NCBI GenBank assembly: GCA_020631735.1
Contig: CM036215.1
Coordinates: 14,410,346-14,474,345 of the forward strand
DNA: 64,000 nucleotides
Direction: 5' to 3'
Source: Saccharum officinarum
Taxonomy: Eukaryota; Streptophyta; Magnoliopsida; Poales; Poaceae
Below the pieces are notes generated by a model, which saw only the letters and a list, made by a program, of their open reading frames with translations, did no database searches and was not told where the DNA came from. Of this stretch, positions 1 to 12,800 are shown one piece after another (the first letter of the stretch is position 1; each line of letters begins with the position of its first letter). The translations under genes were made by a program, and so were the position numbers.

Positions 1-3000
1 TAAAAATAGGAAAATATGTTTTTTTTATGTATTTTTGTGAGCATGCAAATTTAGAGTAATAATAATTTTTATTAACTTAAAATCAAATATAAGAGTAGAA
101 ACATGTTTGTTGCATTCATGCCGGTTGCACCTTGTGTTTCTATGTGCAAAATGTGTGTTTTTATACGTTTAGGAGACGCATATCTATCTCTAGGAATTTT
201 CTAGCTTCTTCCTAGAATTTAATTCCTACCTCCCTCACCTTAATATTTATGTTCCAAGTTCCCAACAATCTTTTTATGAGCTCCAAATACTTTATTTGGG
301 TTCATCAGGTTCCAAAGTGTCTCCGGGAATTTTCCCCAAATTTTCAGAGGTTTCGGAGTATTTTTCGTGGCTTAAATAATAATTCTGGACTTTTCTAGAA
401 TTATTTTATCCATGAAAAATAATTAATTCCGAAAATAATAAATCTCTCATTTGTTTTCCAACGCTCAAAGCCCATGTGCAATAATGCTAATAAATCTCAA
501 AGGCCCATACATTTATTTACTAATGGGCTTAAATGATTACTTAGGCCTATTAGTGGAGGTGGATGGTGCAACGTCAATTAGCACCATATCGCTAGTTGAC
601 ATGGAGGTGGAGAGTTTTCCTCCCTATATATACGTACCTACCCCATGGGTAAAGCACACCAAAAACTACCGTAGAGGAGCCCCTAGTTTGGGAAATCTCT
701 CGTGTAGTAAAATATAATTTTCTCTCTTCTTGTCGCCGTCGGCCAAGCCCTATCTCTCGCTCTCTGTTCTGCGTTCGGCTTCGCCAAAGTGGCGCCGTGA
801 TCCCGGCCGCTGAGCCTCGTCGTCGCCCGTCGAAGCCGTCGTCACCGTCTTGGTTGGATGAGCGTGCGAGCGGTCAGCTGCTGCGGCGTTGGTCTAGCTC
901 CAAGAAAACGCTGCGGCCGATGAACCTGCTCCCCATCGACTAGCGCTGGTGAGCCTTTACGAATACTCCTTTTTCTTTGGTTCACATCCTGGTGTCATTT
1001 TAGTTGTTGTTCCTGCCTGTGCATCATCTAGTTTGGTCCTAACCGTGTAGTACTGCAAGTTCTGCAAGGCTTGCTACCGCTCTGCTGCTTTGCCGTGCAC
1101 TGCTGTTTTCTGCTACCGGAGTATACGAGCCTAGCTAGCCTGTCCCTTGTTCTTTGTCCCAATCAGTTTGAGCGAGCTCAGCTGCCCTTGCTCCTGTTGT
1201 TACCGAGAGACATGCCATTCAACATGTCCACATGTGTATGCCCACGTACATCACACAAGGTATTGAGGCTTGCATGCATATGAGCAATTAATGTCACCCG
1301 CGCATGTATAACCCCATTATCTAGCTCTTCAAACTCTAACGCAAATTCAGTTCTGTTGAAATCAATTCGTCCAAGATCATCTAGAACCCTTTACCACCCA
1401 TGTTTTGCACATAGAAAGTCTCTGCAGTTTCAAACCTCTGCCATCCAATCGTTTTAGCTCTAGTCTATTCATTTGAATTCCGATTTGATCCATTCAAATT
1501 GCGTTAGATTCGTATTTGTGAGCTCTACATGATGGTAGAACTGTACAGTAGGTTTGAGATAATTTATTTTCGAGTTTATATTAAAGTAATTATTTATCTA
1601 TAGGAAATCTTAGAAAACTCATAACTTTTACGTTTTAAATCCAAATTTCGTGATCTTTACGTCTATGTGATCGTAGTAACGTGTAGAAGAGTTTTACAAA
1701 CTTTTTATACTGTTAGTGCTACTGTTGGTTAGGTTTTCTATCTTTAAGTTCCGATGTGAGATTTAATCTATTACTTTAATAAAGTAAATCTTGTTTAAAT
1801 CATATCTTCTATGTTTTAGATCCGTTTTAGTTCATTCGAGTTGCGTTAGATTCATAGCAATGAGATCTACGCGTTAGTGACAGTGTTTACCATATTACTA
1901 ATTCTGAAATTTTATTGTTTAAATCATATCCTGATTAATAATTATGCAATTGGGTTTTGTAAATAAAATATGATTTGTTTTACTTTAGTTTTATAATTTG
2001 AATCTAAATTTGATTTAATTCCGTATATAGTATTTATAAAATATTTTATATATGTTATTAAATAATTAAAATTCATGAAACTAATAGTTTTATATTTTCT
2101 TCTATGAGCAAATTTTTCGGTAAATGTATCTTTTCAACCGTAGCTCTGATTAGTGTGCTTTTTGCGTCTGTGTGTTCGTAGCAATGCGTAGAACATCTTT
2201 AAAACCTTTTCACTTATTGTTTCATATGTTTGGTGTACTGTTCTAATTATTATTCCTTGTTTGCTTCGTGTATGATTGCTCGATGTGTGTGTGGTGATTT
2301 ATTGATCAAGTCCAGTCGGTGAGATTTACGTGGAGATTCAAGAAGCTATTAATTGAAGATTTGGATCAGAGAAAGGATCTCAATTTAAGGCAAGTATAGC
2401 ATGGGATTATCCTTGTTTCCTATTCACCTTTAATATACTTAATTCATGTGCATGTGTCTACCTTGTTACCACTAAGGATATCCTAGTTTTTGTATCTTGT
2501 ACCTTGACAACCATGGGACGTTGCATTGGGTAGTATTTATGCTAGTGCTCAAGATAAATAACCATGATCTGTAACTTGACTAATGGTATATGCAATAAAC
2601 GTTTAAAAGATGCTTTATAGCAACATGGCTCAAGAGGGCTAGAGCATTGAGTTGTTTTTATGGTGCTCTAGTTTCTCTCCATAAGGACTTATCTGTAAGC
2701 GAAAATCCGGGACTTACAGTACAACTGTGAGGGCTATATGGCTCTGGCTTTAGCTCAGTATGAGGACTTTTTCTAGCTTGTTAGAGGTTACCCTTGTGGC
2801 GCAAATGGGGTAGAGCAGACTGTGGATCCCTGCGTGGTGTATCACACGGACTGACTCCGGAAACCTAGCGGCCCTAACTTGTTAGACGAACCTTTGAAAG
2901 GCTTCATAGTGATTCCTTGCCTGCTCACCTTGGTAGTGTTTTGGAGTCGCGATCCCGGGCATATGGGTAATCATGACTCACAGTGAAAGTGTACAACCTC

Positions 3001-3594
3001 TGCAGAGTGTAAAACTGTTATAACAGCCGTGCTCACGGTCACGAGTGGCCTTGGACCCTTACAGAATAAATGATGAACACTGATGATAATGATAATACTG
3101 ATGATATTGATGCTCACTAATGATTATTGTTTCTTGCTATACATTAATCTCGTTTACATGATCATGAGGTTATTTGGGTTTTTGGTAAACTTGTTGCTAC
3201 TCAATTGCTAAAAGATGACTCATTAAAAGCTATTGCAGTAAACCCGTGTCAAACTTTTTGAGCCTCATGAACCCTATGATATATTTGCTGAGTTCGACAT
3301 GGACTCACTCTTGCTATTTCCCCACATCTCAGGAAGGGTACCAGACTGTTAGATTCTGGAATTGTTAGGCTTGTGATCAACCAGTTAGTTTGATCCTGGA
3401 GTGAGGTCTACACCCGGTGTTCGGAGTTGTCTTTCCGCTGTGTTACTCTTTAAGGTATATTTTATACTATTGTGTTATGTATATTAAGCATTTGTCTTTT
3501 GATATTACACTTATCTGTGGCTATATGTGAGATTTGTCCTCTTTATTTCACATATGGTGTATGTCTGGTTTTGTCCTTAAAACCGGGTGTGACA
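1..3594 (+). mobile_element. 3' part of a long gypsy-type LTR (start lies before the window)
   Basis: The block ends in GTGTGACA at 3594, a CA end whose reverse complement TGTCACACCC is a common grass gypsy LTR terminus. It has the layout of a long grass LTR: AT-rich start, TATA box near 624, GC-rich leader at about 730-950, then about 2.5 kb of AT-rich sequence without long ORFs. No primer-binding site follows 3594, so this is a 3' LTR or a solo LTR rather than a 5' LTR. A short GAT-rich stretch lies at about 3070-3112. The two small ORFs inside look fortuitous. The lineage (Tekay/Del-like) is inferred from length and style only. Confidence 0.55.
624..633 (+). promoter_or_regulatory. putative LTR TATA box
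   Basis: CTATATATAC lies about 100 bp before the GC-rich leader of the LTR, where a Pol II start would be expected. It is assigned by position and motif only. Confidence 0.35.
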
Positions 3595-5419
3595 CTCCCG
3601 CCGGCGGCGAGCGTCCATTTTCAAGCCGTGGCGGCTCCCCGACGGCGATCTAGGGATCAACTGAGCCACTAGTACTTGGCAAACCCGATGGTGCAGGGAA
3701 CTCAATGGTTTGGCGCCTCCAACGTACGTTTCCATGGCGACGGGCGGCGCTCCGACGCCTTCTCCGTTCTGGCGAAATCGAGCAGAAGGGCTCGAACGTC
3801 ACCTTCCTTCTACACTAGAACGTGTTCCTCCACATGGCGAAATGAAAGAGCTCCATCCCCTTACCTCTACTCATCTATCACAGCTAGGCCAAGGCTTCAT
3901 CGTGGCGGAGTACGGACACGGCGACCGCGTGCAGTGCGGTGCGCGTCGCGGTCGCTCCTGAGCCCCTGTGGCTCGGCAACGTCTCCACGTGTGCGCTTCA
4001 CGTGAGTGGGTGCAGGTGGAGTTGTGCGCTTGGGTCACGACCTCCCTACGCTCGCTCTTGGTATGAGAATGGCAATGGTGACGCCATGCCGGGGTACAAA
4101 ACAGAGACGTCGGGGCGGGCACCAAGCTCACCGTAGGTGGTGAAGAAGCAGGCTATCGGTGCGGGCGAGGCGACGCAGTGGCGACGGTGGTGCAGTGCAG
4201 GGAGAGCAGCAACATTAATGTAGCTGTACATCGACGCTCCGAGCTCCGACGTGCTCCGTGGCGGCGCGCTCGGCTTTGGGTTCCTGAGCTACTTCTCCTC
4301 CTTCACTTCTTCTCTGTGCGCTAGCGTGGGCGTTAGGTGCCACCGGGGGTGGCGAAGTTGGGGAGAGTAGCTAGGGCACACGCTCGGGGGTTCTTATAGC
4401 CGTACATGGTTGTGGCTTGGATGGCGAACAGTGGTGATAGGGAAAAGGGTCACAGAAGGGCGATCCAAACCCTTGGGTTAAGATTTGGAGGAAAGGGGTT
4501 GGTGTCAATTGCGCTGGGCTCACGAATTGGGATCCTAGGCTGTTGAGGCATGTACGGGTGGTGTTAGGCGGTGTCAGCCGAATTCGCGGCCATGCCAGCA
4601 TCGGCTTCACGTGCGCAGTGCGTGCTTGGCGAGCGCAAGCGACTGGCGAGCGGGACCGGGGTTGTGGCTTGGTGCGCATGACTAGCAGAGGGGGCAGAGG
4701 GAATCTCCCCTCGCGCGTTGCGTGTCCCTGCTTCCCCCCTCTAATTTTCGTTTGGGCGAAGCAGAGGAATCGAACGAGCAGGAGGAAGGGGATGAAGGCG
4801 GGTCCCGCCCGCCAGCGAGTGAGAGCGGCGGGGTCCAGCTATCGGTGACGCAGGGGTGCGGCTCCTCTTGGCGCGTAGCGTCAGCAATGTGGCCAAGGCC
4901 ACAACGGCCTTGTTGGGCCGACCCTTGTGGTGAGCGCGTGTGTGGCCACATGAAGACCAGGGCACGGCCGTGAGTTGGGCCAGGCCGACATTGGTAGCTA
5001 GGCTAGAAGGAGTTTCCTAGCTCTCTTTTATTCTGTTAACTTTTCCATTTTATTTCCTTGCTATACCAAGTAATGCATTACTTATTAGTGTACATGTGTG
5101 AGTTGTTGTCGCAAGCAACCCCAATAGGTCCACTCAGAAGTGTTTAGTGTTGTGACTAAATAGTCATGGATTCTTTTACACTTTTATCTAATTAGTTAAG
5201 CATTAATTAAATAAAAGTGTTGCTTTTAATTAATATTACAAAGAACATAAAATCCAACTCAAGCATAATTTATTTAAATGCAAAGATGCAATTAACTAAT
5301 TTAGGTGCTACTTGTGCAACTAGGTTAGGTTTCCTACATGACACCTCACCATTCATAGGTTATTTAAAAAAAATTGTAGTTGTGATTTTTGAGTTAGGGA
5401 AAATTCCTAGGTTGTTACA
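3595..5419 (-). mobile_element. probable start portion of a minus-strand long LTR
   Basis: The block ends at 5419 in GTTACA. On the minus strand this reads TGTAAC, the same terminus as the other long LTRs in the window. From that end there are about 430 bp of AT-rich sequence and then about 1.4 kb of GC-rich, CpG-rich sequence. This is the same order (AT-rich start, then GC-rich leader) as in the LTRs at 9813 and 58845-63299. Many overlapping short ORFs on both strands of 3676-4973 follow the GC content and show no recognisable domain. The plus-strand LTR ending at 3594 appears to have inserted into this one, but its second junction is outside the window. A captured gene fragment remains possible. 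Confidence 0.4.
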
Positions 5420-5529
5420 ATAAGTGTAGATGGCTCTAACTTATCTTCAAAGGCTTTATATATGAGAATCTATACTTGGTTTATTTTAATGCTAGTGATA
5501 CTCAATTGTCAATATGTTTGTTCACTAAG

Positions 5530-6280
5530 TCTAGCATGAGTTGGTTATGACATAGAAGGCTTGGTCATGTTGGAATAAAACAATTGAATAGATTGGTTAA
5601 GCATGACTTGGTTAGAGGCTTGAAAGATATTGTGTTTGAGAAGGATAAACTTTGTAGCTCTTGTCAAGCCGACAAACAAGTTGGAAACACCCATCCTAAG
5701 AAAAGCATGATGAGCACTAGTAAGGCATTTGGGTTATTGCACATGGATTTGTTTGGACCAACACAATACACTAGCATCGGTGAAAACAAATATGACTTTG
5801 TGATAGTAGATGACTATATAAGATACACTTGGGTATTCTTTCTAGTGGACAAGAGTGATGTGTTTGCAACTTTTAAATCATTTGCCAAGAGCATTCACAA
5901 TGAATTTGAAATAATCATCAAGAGAGTTAGAAGTGACAATGGTAGTGAGCTTAAGAACATAAGAATTGATGAGTTGTGTGATGACTTTAGAATTAGACAT
6001 CAATTCTCAGTCAAGTACACTCTACAATCAAATGGCTTTATTGAGAGCAAGAATAGAATACTCATTGATATGGCAAGGTCTATGCTTAGTGAGTACAATG
6101 TGAGTCAATCTTTTTAGGCCAAAGCAATCAACACCGCTTGCTACTACATCAACCGATTGTATTGTCACCAATTGAAAGAGAAGACACCATATGAGCTCTT
6201 AAATGGTAGAAAGCCCAACATTGCATATTTTTAGGTCTTTGGTTGCAAATGCTATATCTTAAATAAAGGCACTAGATTAG
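5530..6280 (+). pseudogene. copia GAG-pre-integrase and integrase core, broken
   Basis: A WHRRLGH motif near 5550 and CSSCQ near 5656 form the HHCC zinc-binding pre-integrase domain. The catalytic core follows: Asp in DLFGP (about 5747), Asp in RSDNGSE (about 5935) and Glu in FIESKNR (about 6043). A TAG at 6115-6117 replaces what is usually a Trp in this family, and a second TAG at about 6232 precedes the VFGC motif. The product would have joined cDNA into chromosomal DNA. The intact stretch runs from 5584 to 6114. A Ser/Gln-rich linker frame (6287-6757) follows, as is normal between copia integrase and RT. Confidence 0.75.
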
Positions 6281-6779
6281 GCAAATTTGAGAAGAAGTGT
6301 GATGAAGGATTCTTACTTGGATACTCAACCACAGACAAAGTATGAGGAAGTTCATGATGTTGAATTTGATGAAACCAAGGGTTCCCAGGATAAGAATGAG
6401 AATCTTGATGATGTTAGAGGCATTCAACTTTCAAATACCATGAAGAACATGGATGTTGGTGAATTGAGGCCTAGGCAAGTGAATGATGAAGAAGATGATC
6501 AAGTGCAAGTACTCTCCAACTCAAATCTGCAAGATGATAGCAATCAATCTAGTACAAGTGGCTCTCATGATCAATCTCAAGCTAGTTCATCGTCTCAAGT
6601 GCAAGATCAACATGTGGCTAGTACATCATCTCAACCCAATGATCAAGCAAGTGCAAGCAATCAAGTTTCAATATTCCAACCAACTAATATTGCAAGAGAT
6701 CATCCATTGGACACTATAATTAGAGATATTTCTAGAGATGTACAACAAGATCAAGATTGACTTTATTTGTATCATTCAT

Positions 6780-7957
6780 TGAACCAAAGAAGATTGAACA
6801 AGCATTAGAGATGTTGATTGGGTGAATGCAATGTATGAAGAATTGAACAACTTCACAAGAAATCAAGTATGAGAATTAATTGAAAGACCAAAGAACCACA
6901 ATGTGATTGGAACCAAATGGGTCTTTAGAAACAAGTAAGATCAAGATGGGATAGTAGTAAGGAACAAAGCAAGATTAGTAGTATAAGATTACACTCAAGT
7001 TGAAGGTCTTGACTTTGGAGAAACATATGCCCCAATTGCTAGATCGAAAGCAATTAGAATCTTGCTAGCCTATGCTTGTGCCCACAACATAAAGCTCTAT
7101 TAAATAGATGTCAAGAGTGCATATCTCAATGGCTACATCAATGAAGAAGTATATGCTGAGCAACCTCTCGATTTTGAAGATGACAAGAAACTCGACCATG
7201 TGTACAAGTTGAAAAAAGCATTGTATGGCTTGAAGCAAGCACCTAGAGCATGGTATAAGAGATTGAGAGATTTTTTGCTCTCTAAAGGGTTCAAAATGGG
7301 CAAGGTTGACACCACTCTTTTCACTAACAAGATTGGCCAAGACTTGTTTCTGTTGCAAATCTATGTTGATGACATCATATTTGGATCAACCAATTAAGAC
7401 TATTGTGAAGAGTTTGGAAAAAAAATGATAGCTAATGTGTTTGAGATATCCATGATAGGAGAGTTGAGTTACTTCCTTGGACTTTAAATTAAGTAATTAA
7501 AGAATGCTACATTTGTGAGTCAAGGTAAGTACATCAAAGATATGCTTAAGAAGTTTGGCATGATTGATAGCAAGGCCATTAGTACACCAATAGGAACAAA
7601 TGACAATTTGGATAGTGATGCAAGTGGCAACATGGTTATCGGTCTATGATTGGAAGCCTACTCTATGTGACCGCATCAAGACTGGATGCCATGTTTAGTG
7701 TGTGCATATGTGCAAGATTTCAAGCCTCACCAAGAGAGTAATTTGAAGGCAACAAAGAGAATATTGAGATACTTGAAGCATACATAAAATATTGGATTGT
7801 GATATCCCAAAGGAGCAAAGTTTGAGCTAATTGGATATCTCGATTTGGATTATGCGGGATGCAAAGTTGAGAGAAGAAGCACATCAAGCACGTGTCAACT
7901 ATTGGGAAGATCACTTGTTTCATGTTCATCAAAGAAGCAAGTCTCGCTTAGACTACA
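6780..7957 (+). pseudogene. copia reverse transcriptase and start of RNase H, broken
   Basis: RT motifs can be read in order: TKWVFRNK near 6915, the ETYAPIAR region near 7021, IDVKSAYLNG near 7105, YGLKQAPRAWY near 7222, and the catalytic YVDDIIFG near 7361. Stops interrupt at about 6870, 6937, 6982, 7099 and 7396. The frame shifts after about 7640, where remnants of the SRPDIMF and RNase H regions remain. The sequence ends at an SSKKQ-like motif near 7930, so the rest of RNase H and the 3' LTR are gone. Confidence 0.75.
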
Positions 7958-8041
7958 GCAGGTTACCCTTATGGGCACAAACCCAAAATAGGTAGCAGGA
8001 GACCCAAAATCAGCCTCCAACAGAGTACCTATATGGGAGAC
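7958..8041. repeat. left piece of a MITE-like repeat used as target by the Tat-like element
   Basis: This short piece contains ACCCAAAAT twice and CTCCAACAG once, and ends in GAGAC at 8037-8041. The sequence beside the displaced 3' LTR (34465-34664, read on the minus strand) has the same motifs and starts with GAGAC. Both pieces look like halves of one MITE-like repeat split by the retrotransposon. The repeat's own ends were not resolved. Confidence 0.4.
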
Positions 8042-8508
8042 TATGGGGGGTATAGACCCGTATACCCTCATGGCTCCACATGGGCCGCGCTAATCAAGGT
8101 GGCCCAACTTGCCAGAAAGAGCTGCGTGGATCTCTGAAATGCTTGGCAAACCATGCGGAGCAAGCAGAGACTACTTGATGGTCAAGGAAACCTAGTCGGT
8201 TAGGATAAATATTGTGTCCTCCATGGATACAGCAGTTGTAATCGGCTAGGATTAGATTCTTTAGATCTATAACCTTGCGCCCCAAACTATATAAGGTGGG
8301 CAAGGACCCCCCTCAAAACATCTCATCATGTATCAATCAAACCATAGAAACATAGGACGTAGGGTATTACGCAGTTCACGGCTCGAACCTGGATAAACCA
8401 TGTATTCATCTTACATCACCATCTAGTTCGTTGTCTTACGCACCACCACCGATAATCTACTACCGTGGACATATGTCTAGGTAGACTGCCAACCACATCT
8501 CATCAACA
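8042..8508 (+). mobile_element. 5' LTR of Tat-lineage (Retand-like) Ty3/gypsy element
   Basis: The LTR is 467 bp. It starts TATGGGGGGTATAGACC, where the other copies have TGTGGGGG, and ends ATCAACA. It matches a 466-bp minus-strand copy at 34665-35130 and a partial plus copy at 32882-33058. A TATA box, CTATATAAGG, lies at 8288-8297. The 5-bp flank GAGAC (8037-8041) is the presumed left target-site duplication. Confidence 0.85.
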
Positions 8509-9812
8509 GTGGCACGCCAGATAGGGGATGTGCGTGCAGACTCTATGGCGAGCCAGATGGTCAACTTCCCTGCTTCCATGGTCCTTCCGGTGGGCGTAAC
8601 GTTCACGATTGGGGCGTTCACCTGGACCACCGGCTCTGATGGCCCTACTGAAGTCATGGAGGCGGTGCAGGCTCCTCCTATGCCAACCGAATCTACTTCA
8701 ATAATGGCGGATTCGATCTTGGGACTAGTCTCGTGGTCGTCTCCTTCGACCACTCATCGTCTGCTTCCCGGCTATCAAGGGAGGTGTCTCGACAACACTG
8801 ATCTGATTGAGTCTATTGATCGGGTCACCACGGGCCTGGCTAAAACTCTAACCCTAGTAGATTTGATCAGAGATCGATCTGCTGAGGATGGCTATGGACC
8901 CACCTGCCATTCTCGACCTGCTCGGGCTAGCCGCTAGAGGCGTCTTGACTTCAATCTCGTGGTTACGGTGACTCCAGAGGGGCAAATGGTTTGTTACCGA
9001 CCATGACCCATGACCGGCCTAAGGGTAGGGGATTACAAAGCCCTAATGGATCACTCATCCAACACCTATCCGTACAGGTTGGTGAACACGACATCTGAGT
9101 ACACCACCCGCATATCACATCTGTTTGTGGATCCTGCTGAATGCGACCACATTTTAGATCTCTGTCTGATAGACCTGCCTGAATCAAACCACCCTATGCC
9201 TACTGTTAATGTGGTAGAAATTAGGTAGATTAGAGAGGACTCCCTCTCTACAATCCTAGAAGAAAGTACTAGGTCTACTGAGTCTCATGGGACTAACTAT
9301 ACCCGCACCCTCATTGATCCATATGGACAGGAGTTTTTGCCTTTCCCACCTGGTTTCGGAGGTGTCATCTTCGCCGTTAGCAACAACAAGCCCCTTCGCG
9401 ATGGGGAGACTGATCAAGAGAGGGTAGCTCGGGAGGAAAGAAACACCGACTGTAGGGTTCGAAGAGTCGACCTGGAGAATGCCGAAGAAGATGCGGCTGA
9501 CGCCTGCGTGGGTGGCCAGCACGATATCCGTCGCGATCTGGCTGACGCATTTGACATGTGCGACAACTAGCAAGTTTTCAAGACGCCGAGCGCCGACATT
9601 GCTGTCGCCATGAACGAACTAAATAAGTTCCCCAAATCCCCGGCACTCGATGCTGTTAAGGCTTATCTGAAGGCGGCTACAGTCTAGGTTAACGAGAGGC
9701 GTACACCCGCTTCATCGGCTTCCACCACCCGAAGTCATCGACAACGAGGTTCCTGACAACAAGGAGGTCCCTATCTTTACTAGGGCCATGATGGGAACTT
9801 TGAGGTGTGCCG
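8509..9812 (+). pseudogene. 5' leader and N-terminal gag part of the Tat-like element, interrupted
   Basis: The open stretches are short (8509-8934, 9010-9225, 9337-9567) and separated by stops, several of them TAG. This is the expected place of the leader and the poorly conserved N-terminal gag part. The frame is cut at 9812 by the LARD-type element and resumes at 23687. No domain can be named in this half; the assignment rests on position between PBS and the gag domain beyond the insertion. Confidence 0.55.
8510..8527 (+). other. putative primer-binding site
   Basis: TGGCACGCCAGATAGGGG follows the LTR end after 1 bp. Grass Tat-lineage elements carry the similar TGGCGCGCCAGGTAGGGG at this place. 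I do not assign the primer tRNA. Confidence 0.55.
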
Positions 9813-12800
9813 TGTAACACCCCAGGTGTTTATTACCAATTAAGTAGTGGGTTTAAGCTCAAACACGATAGATTAGTGGAGGTGACGATGCCAAAGTCAA
9901 ACCTATGGAAATAAACCCTAACCTAAACTTGGATATTGCATCCTTGCTTACATATAGGCTCAATTAAAAGATATAGGCTTGGGTGTTGGTATCAAAGTAT
10001 CTTCACATGTCTCACCTCAGTAACTATCTATATTAATCCCTGGAAAAGTTTCATGGGGTTTGGAATCAAAAAATCACATGAAATGATAAGTTCCATTCCT
10101 ATTGGAACTTGCATCATTAAGTGAATGGAATTGTAGATCATCAGCCAAACCATGCAAACTTGCCCAAATGACTCTAGACAAACTCTACAACAAAAGTCAT
10201 GAAGGGTTCATGTTGAGCAAATGTCAAGAAAATGCCTCGATTGGCCTAAAACCCAAGTTTAGGCTTTATCGGGTTGCTACTTTGACCAAAGTGGAAGTCT
10301 AAGTTCTGTACCAGTAATGAGGTTTGACCTTAAACAAAAGTTGTAGTTCATCTTGTGTAGAACAAACTTTGTTTAATGATCAAGAGCTAGTTTGGCCTCT
10401 AACCTATTCAAATAGAGCTCACAAGAATCAACTTAGTGCTGTTTTCAAGGTCTCGAATTTGGCTAAGTCTGGAATTTCAATGTCATTGTGGTTGGCATCT
10501 CGCGTTCTCCAAATTTTGCTATGCAACTTGAGTAGGTCCAAATGTAAAAGTTGGAGTTTAGATCTTGGAGTAGGATATACCAAAAGTTGACATTCATTTG
10601 ACCACTGTTGACCAACTAACTGGAGTAAACACCGAAGTTAGCGTAATCATCGACAATGTCAACTTAGGGTCTAATTACTCCCTAATCCATTGCTCCAATG
10701 AGCAGGGTCCTTAAACAAGAATTGTAGGGCATCACGAAATGAACAACTTTGTTTCAAGGCCCATGACGAAATTCGGTCCGTAGCTAGCCCAAAATGCTAC
10801 CCCAATATGACCTCAACGTCACCCACCATGTGTTCGGTTGAAGGCCTCAATGGGCGACGCGCGTCCGAACGTGGCGTACATGCAGAGTCTGCGCTCCACC
10901 ATGGCCGACACCCGTCCCTACCTCCTCCTCGCATGTGGTGAACGCTGAGCCGCTCCTAGACACACCATGCTCCTCACTGCTCACCCTCCTCCGCTCTCTC
11001 CCTCGCTCGGCTCCGCCCTGAGCGCGCTGCCGCGACGTCCGCCATGGCCGAGCTCTAGCCGCCCCGCGATTCCTTGTCTCCGGCCTCCCTCCACCCGAAC
11101 CGGCCGTGCCATCGTGTTCCCCATATCACGCCACCCCTCTGGAGCTCCTCGCCTCGCCGTCTTCGCCCCTGCAGTGAGCCACCGCCGGAGCACCCGCCGG
11201 CGAGCCGTCCGCTGCCGTGGCCACGACACCACGGGCCTCTTTGGGCCGAGCTAGGGGCACCAGCTAGGGCACGGTGGTCCCCTAGTGCTCGTGCCGCCCT
11301 TAGCCACCGCCGCCGGTGGCCCCACCTCGCTGGAGCCGCGCGTCCGACCTCCTCCTTGCCGGCGTCGGGAGGTAGAAGAAGGGTCCGGTTCCTCTCTCTG
11401 TGTGTTCCTTTTCATGGTGAATGATAGGTGGGGCTAGGTAGTCTAACGGGTCCCACATGGCAGTTATGTAGTGATGAATCTGGGGTGTGTTTTCGGGTGC
11501 ACCTAGCAAATTAAGTTAGGGTTGTTTTATTCCGATTTTGAATTTCAGAATTTGGTTAAATCTTCTAAAATGCATATCTCTTGCTAGATAATTCCAAAAA
11601 TAGCAAAAGTGGACTTTTTGGAAACCTTGGGAAAAGATTTATGCAGTGGAGTCATAATATGTTACATGTTGTAGATATTTTCTGATGTCTTTATTTAAGC
11701 CTTAAAAATGCTCCAAAAATGCTTACCAACTTGAGCATAGCCATATCTAGAGTTTTAGAACTCCAAAAATGATGATTCTTGTTTTGTTAATTTTGTGATG
11801 ACATTTACTTGCTAGGAAAAATATTAAACACACTAGTTGTTCACTGTTTTCTTAGGGTTTTGATTAGACCTTGATAAATAAGGAAATCTATATTATTTTG
11901 CTTGTCATTTTTATATCTTGAGTTGTGATGCTCCAAATGATGTGAAATTTTATGGTAGGTTTGTCATGATATTGATGTACTGTGGTATAAATTTCATGGT
12001 CATTGCTTATTGTATGATCTAGTTATTGATTTAACTTGTTTATAGCTTGATAAATAGCTTATAAATAATATATAAATGATAAAATAGAAAATGTTGTTCC
12101 ATTATCTTAGTATGATATTTCTCTATCATATTGATTAATAATATGGCCTTGTGTTCATAGAAAATATTAAGTGTTAAGTTTAACTTGCTCTCACATGATT
12201 ATTGCAATAGCTATTTGTCTTTTTCATAGAGCTTGATATACTTGCCCAAATGGATTGAAATTTGGACAGTAGACTTTTGAGAGCATATTTAGGCCACTGT
12301 AATTTTTGTAGAATTTATTGTGCAATTTTGATATGTGTTCATAATTCCACCAAATTATCTAAATAAATTAAGAAAATGCATTAAAAGAAATTATTTAGGA
12401 ATGGACACTATGTTTTCTGGTGTTCATTAGTCATGTGTGACATGTTGGTAAAGTTGGTTTTGTCTAATTATATGTTTGCAATATAAGTTAATAATTATTT
12501 CTTGCAAATGAGGTTTCTGGACAGATCTGGAAACTTAGCAAAGTTCTTCATGATAATGTGCTTTGTTGTGAAACTTATTTACACAAAAGTTGTAGATAAT
12601 TTATGTATCTAGCTTCTGTTAAAATTTGGTGGCATTTAACAATGTGGTTTAGGAGTTATAGCTGTTTAAAGTTGGGTTACAGAATTGCTTGCTCTCTATC
12701 TTGTTAGACCAGTTTCTGCGTTTGTGTAAATTCGACATGTTAAACTTTAGAATCATGCTGTGATGATTATAAATGAAATGTAGATAATTTTATAAGCTTT

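Larger units (their letters stand above)
5420..7957 (+). mobile_element. truncated Ty1/copia (SIRE/Maximus-like) pol fragment
   Basis: This is the decayed remnant of a copia polyprotein in the copia order: GAG-pre-integrase, integrase, RT, start of RNase H. Its left side abuts the LTR ending at 5419. Its right side stops inside RNase H, just after the SSKKQ motif near 7930, and neither LTR is present. The reading frame is broken by several stops and frameshifts, so it cannot make a full protein. The SIRE/Maximus assignment rests on general resemblance of the RT and integrase and is only moderately sure. Confidence 0.75.

Noticed and set aside
3676..4973. Overlapping ORFs of 60-109 codons on both strands
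   Set aside because: High GC content leaves few stops in any frame. No domain, no consistent codon pattern, and the block fits the GC-rich leader of an LTR.
10967..11509. ORFs of 69-116 codons, repeated at 20476-21140
   Set aside because: They occur in both LTRs of one retroelement, and frames differ in length between the copies, so they are not maintained as proteins.
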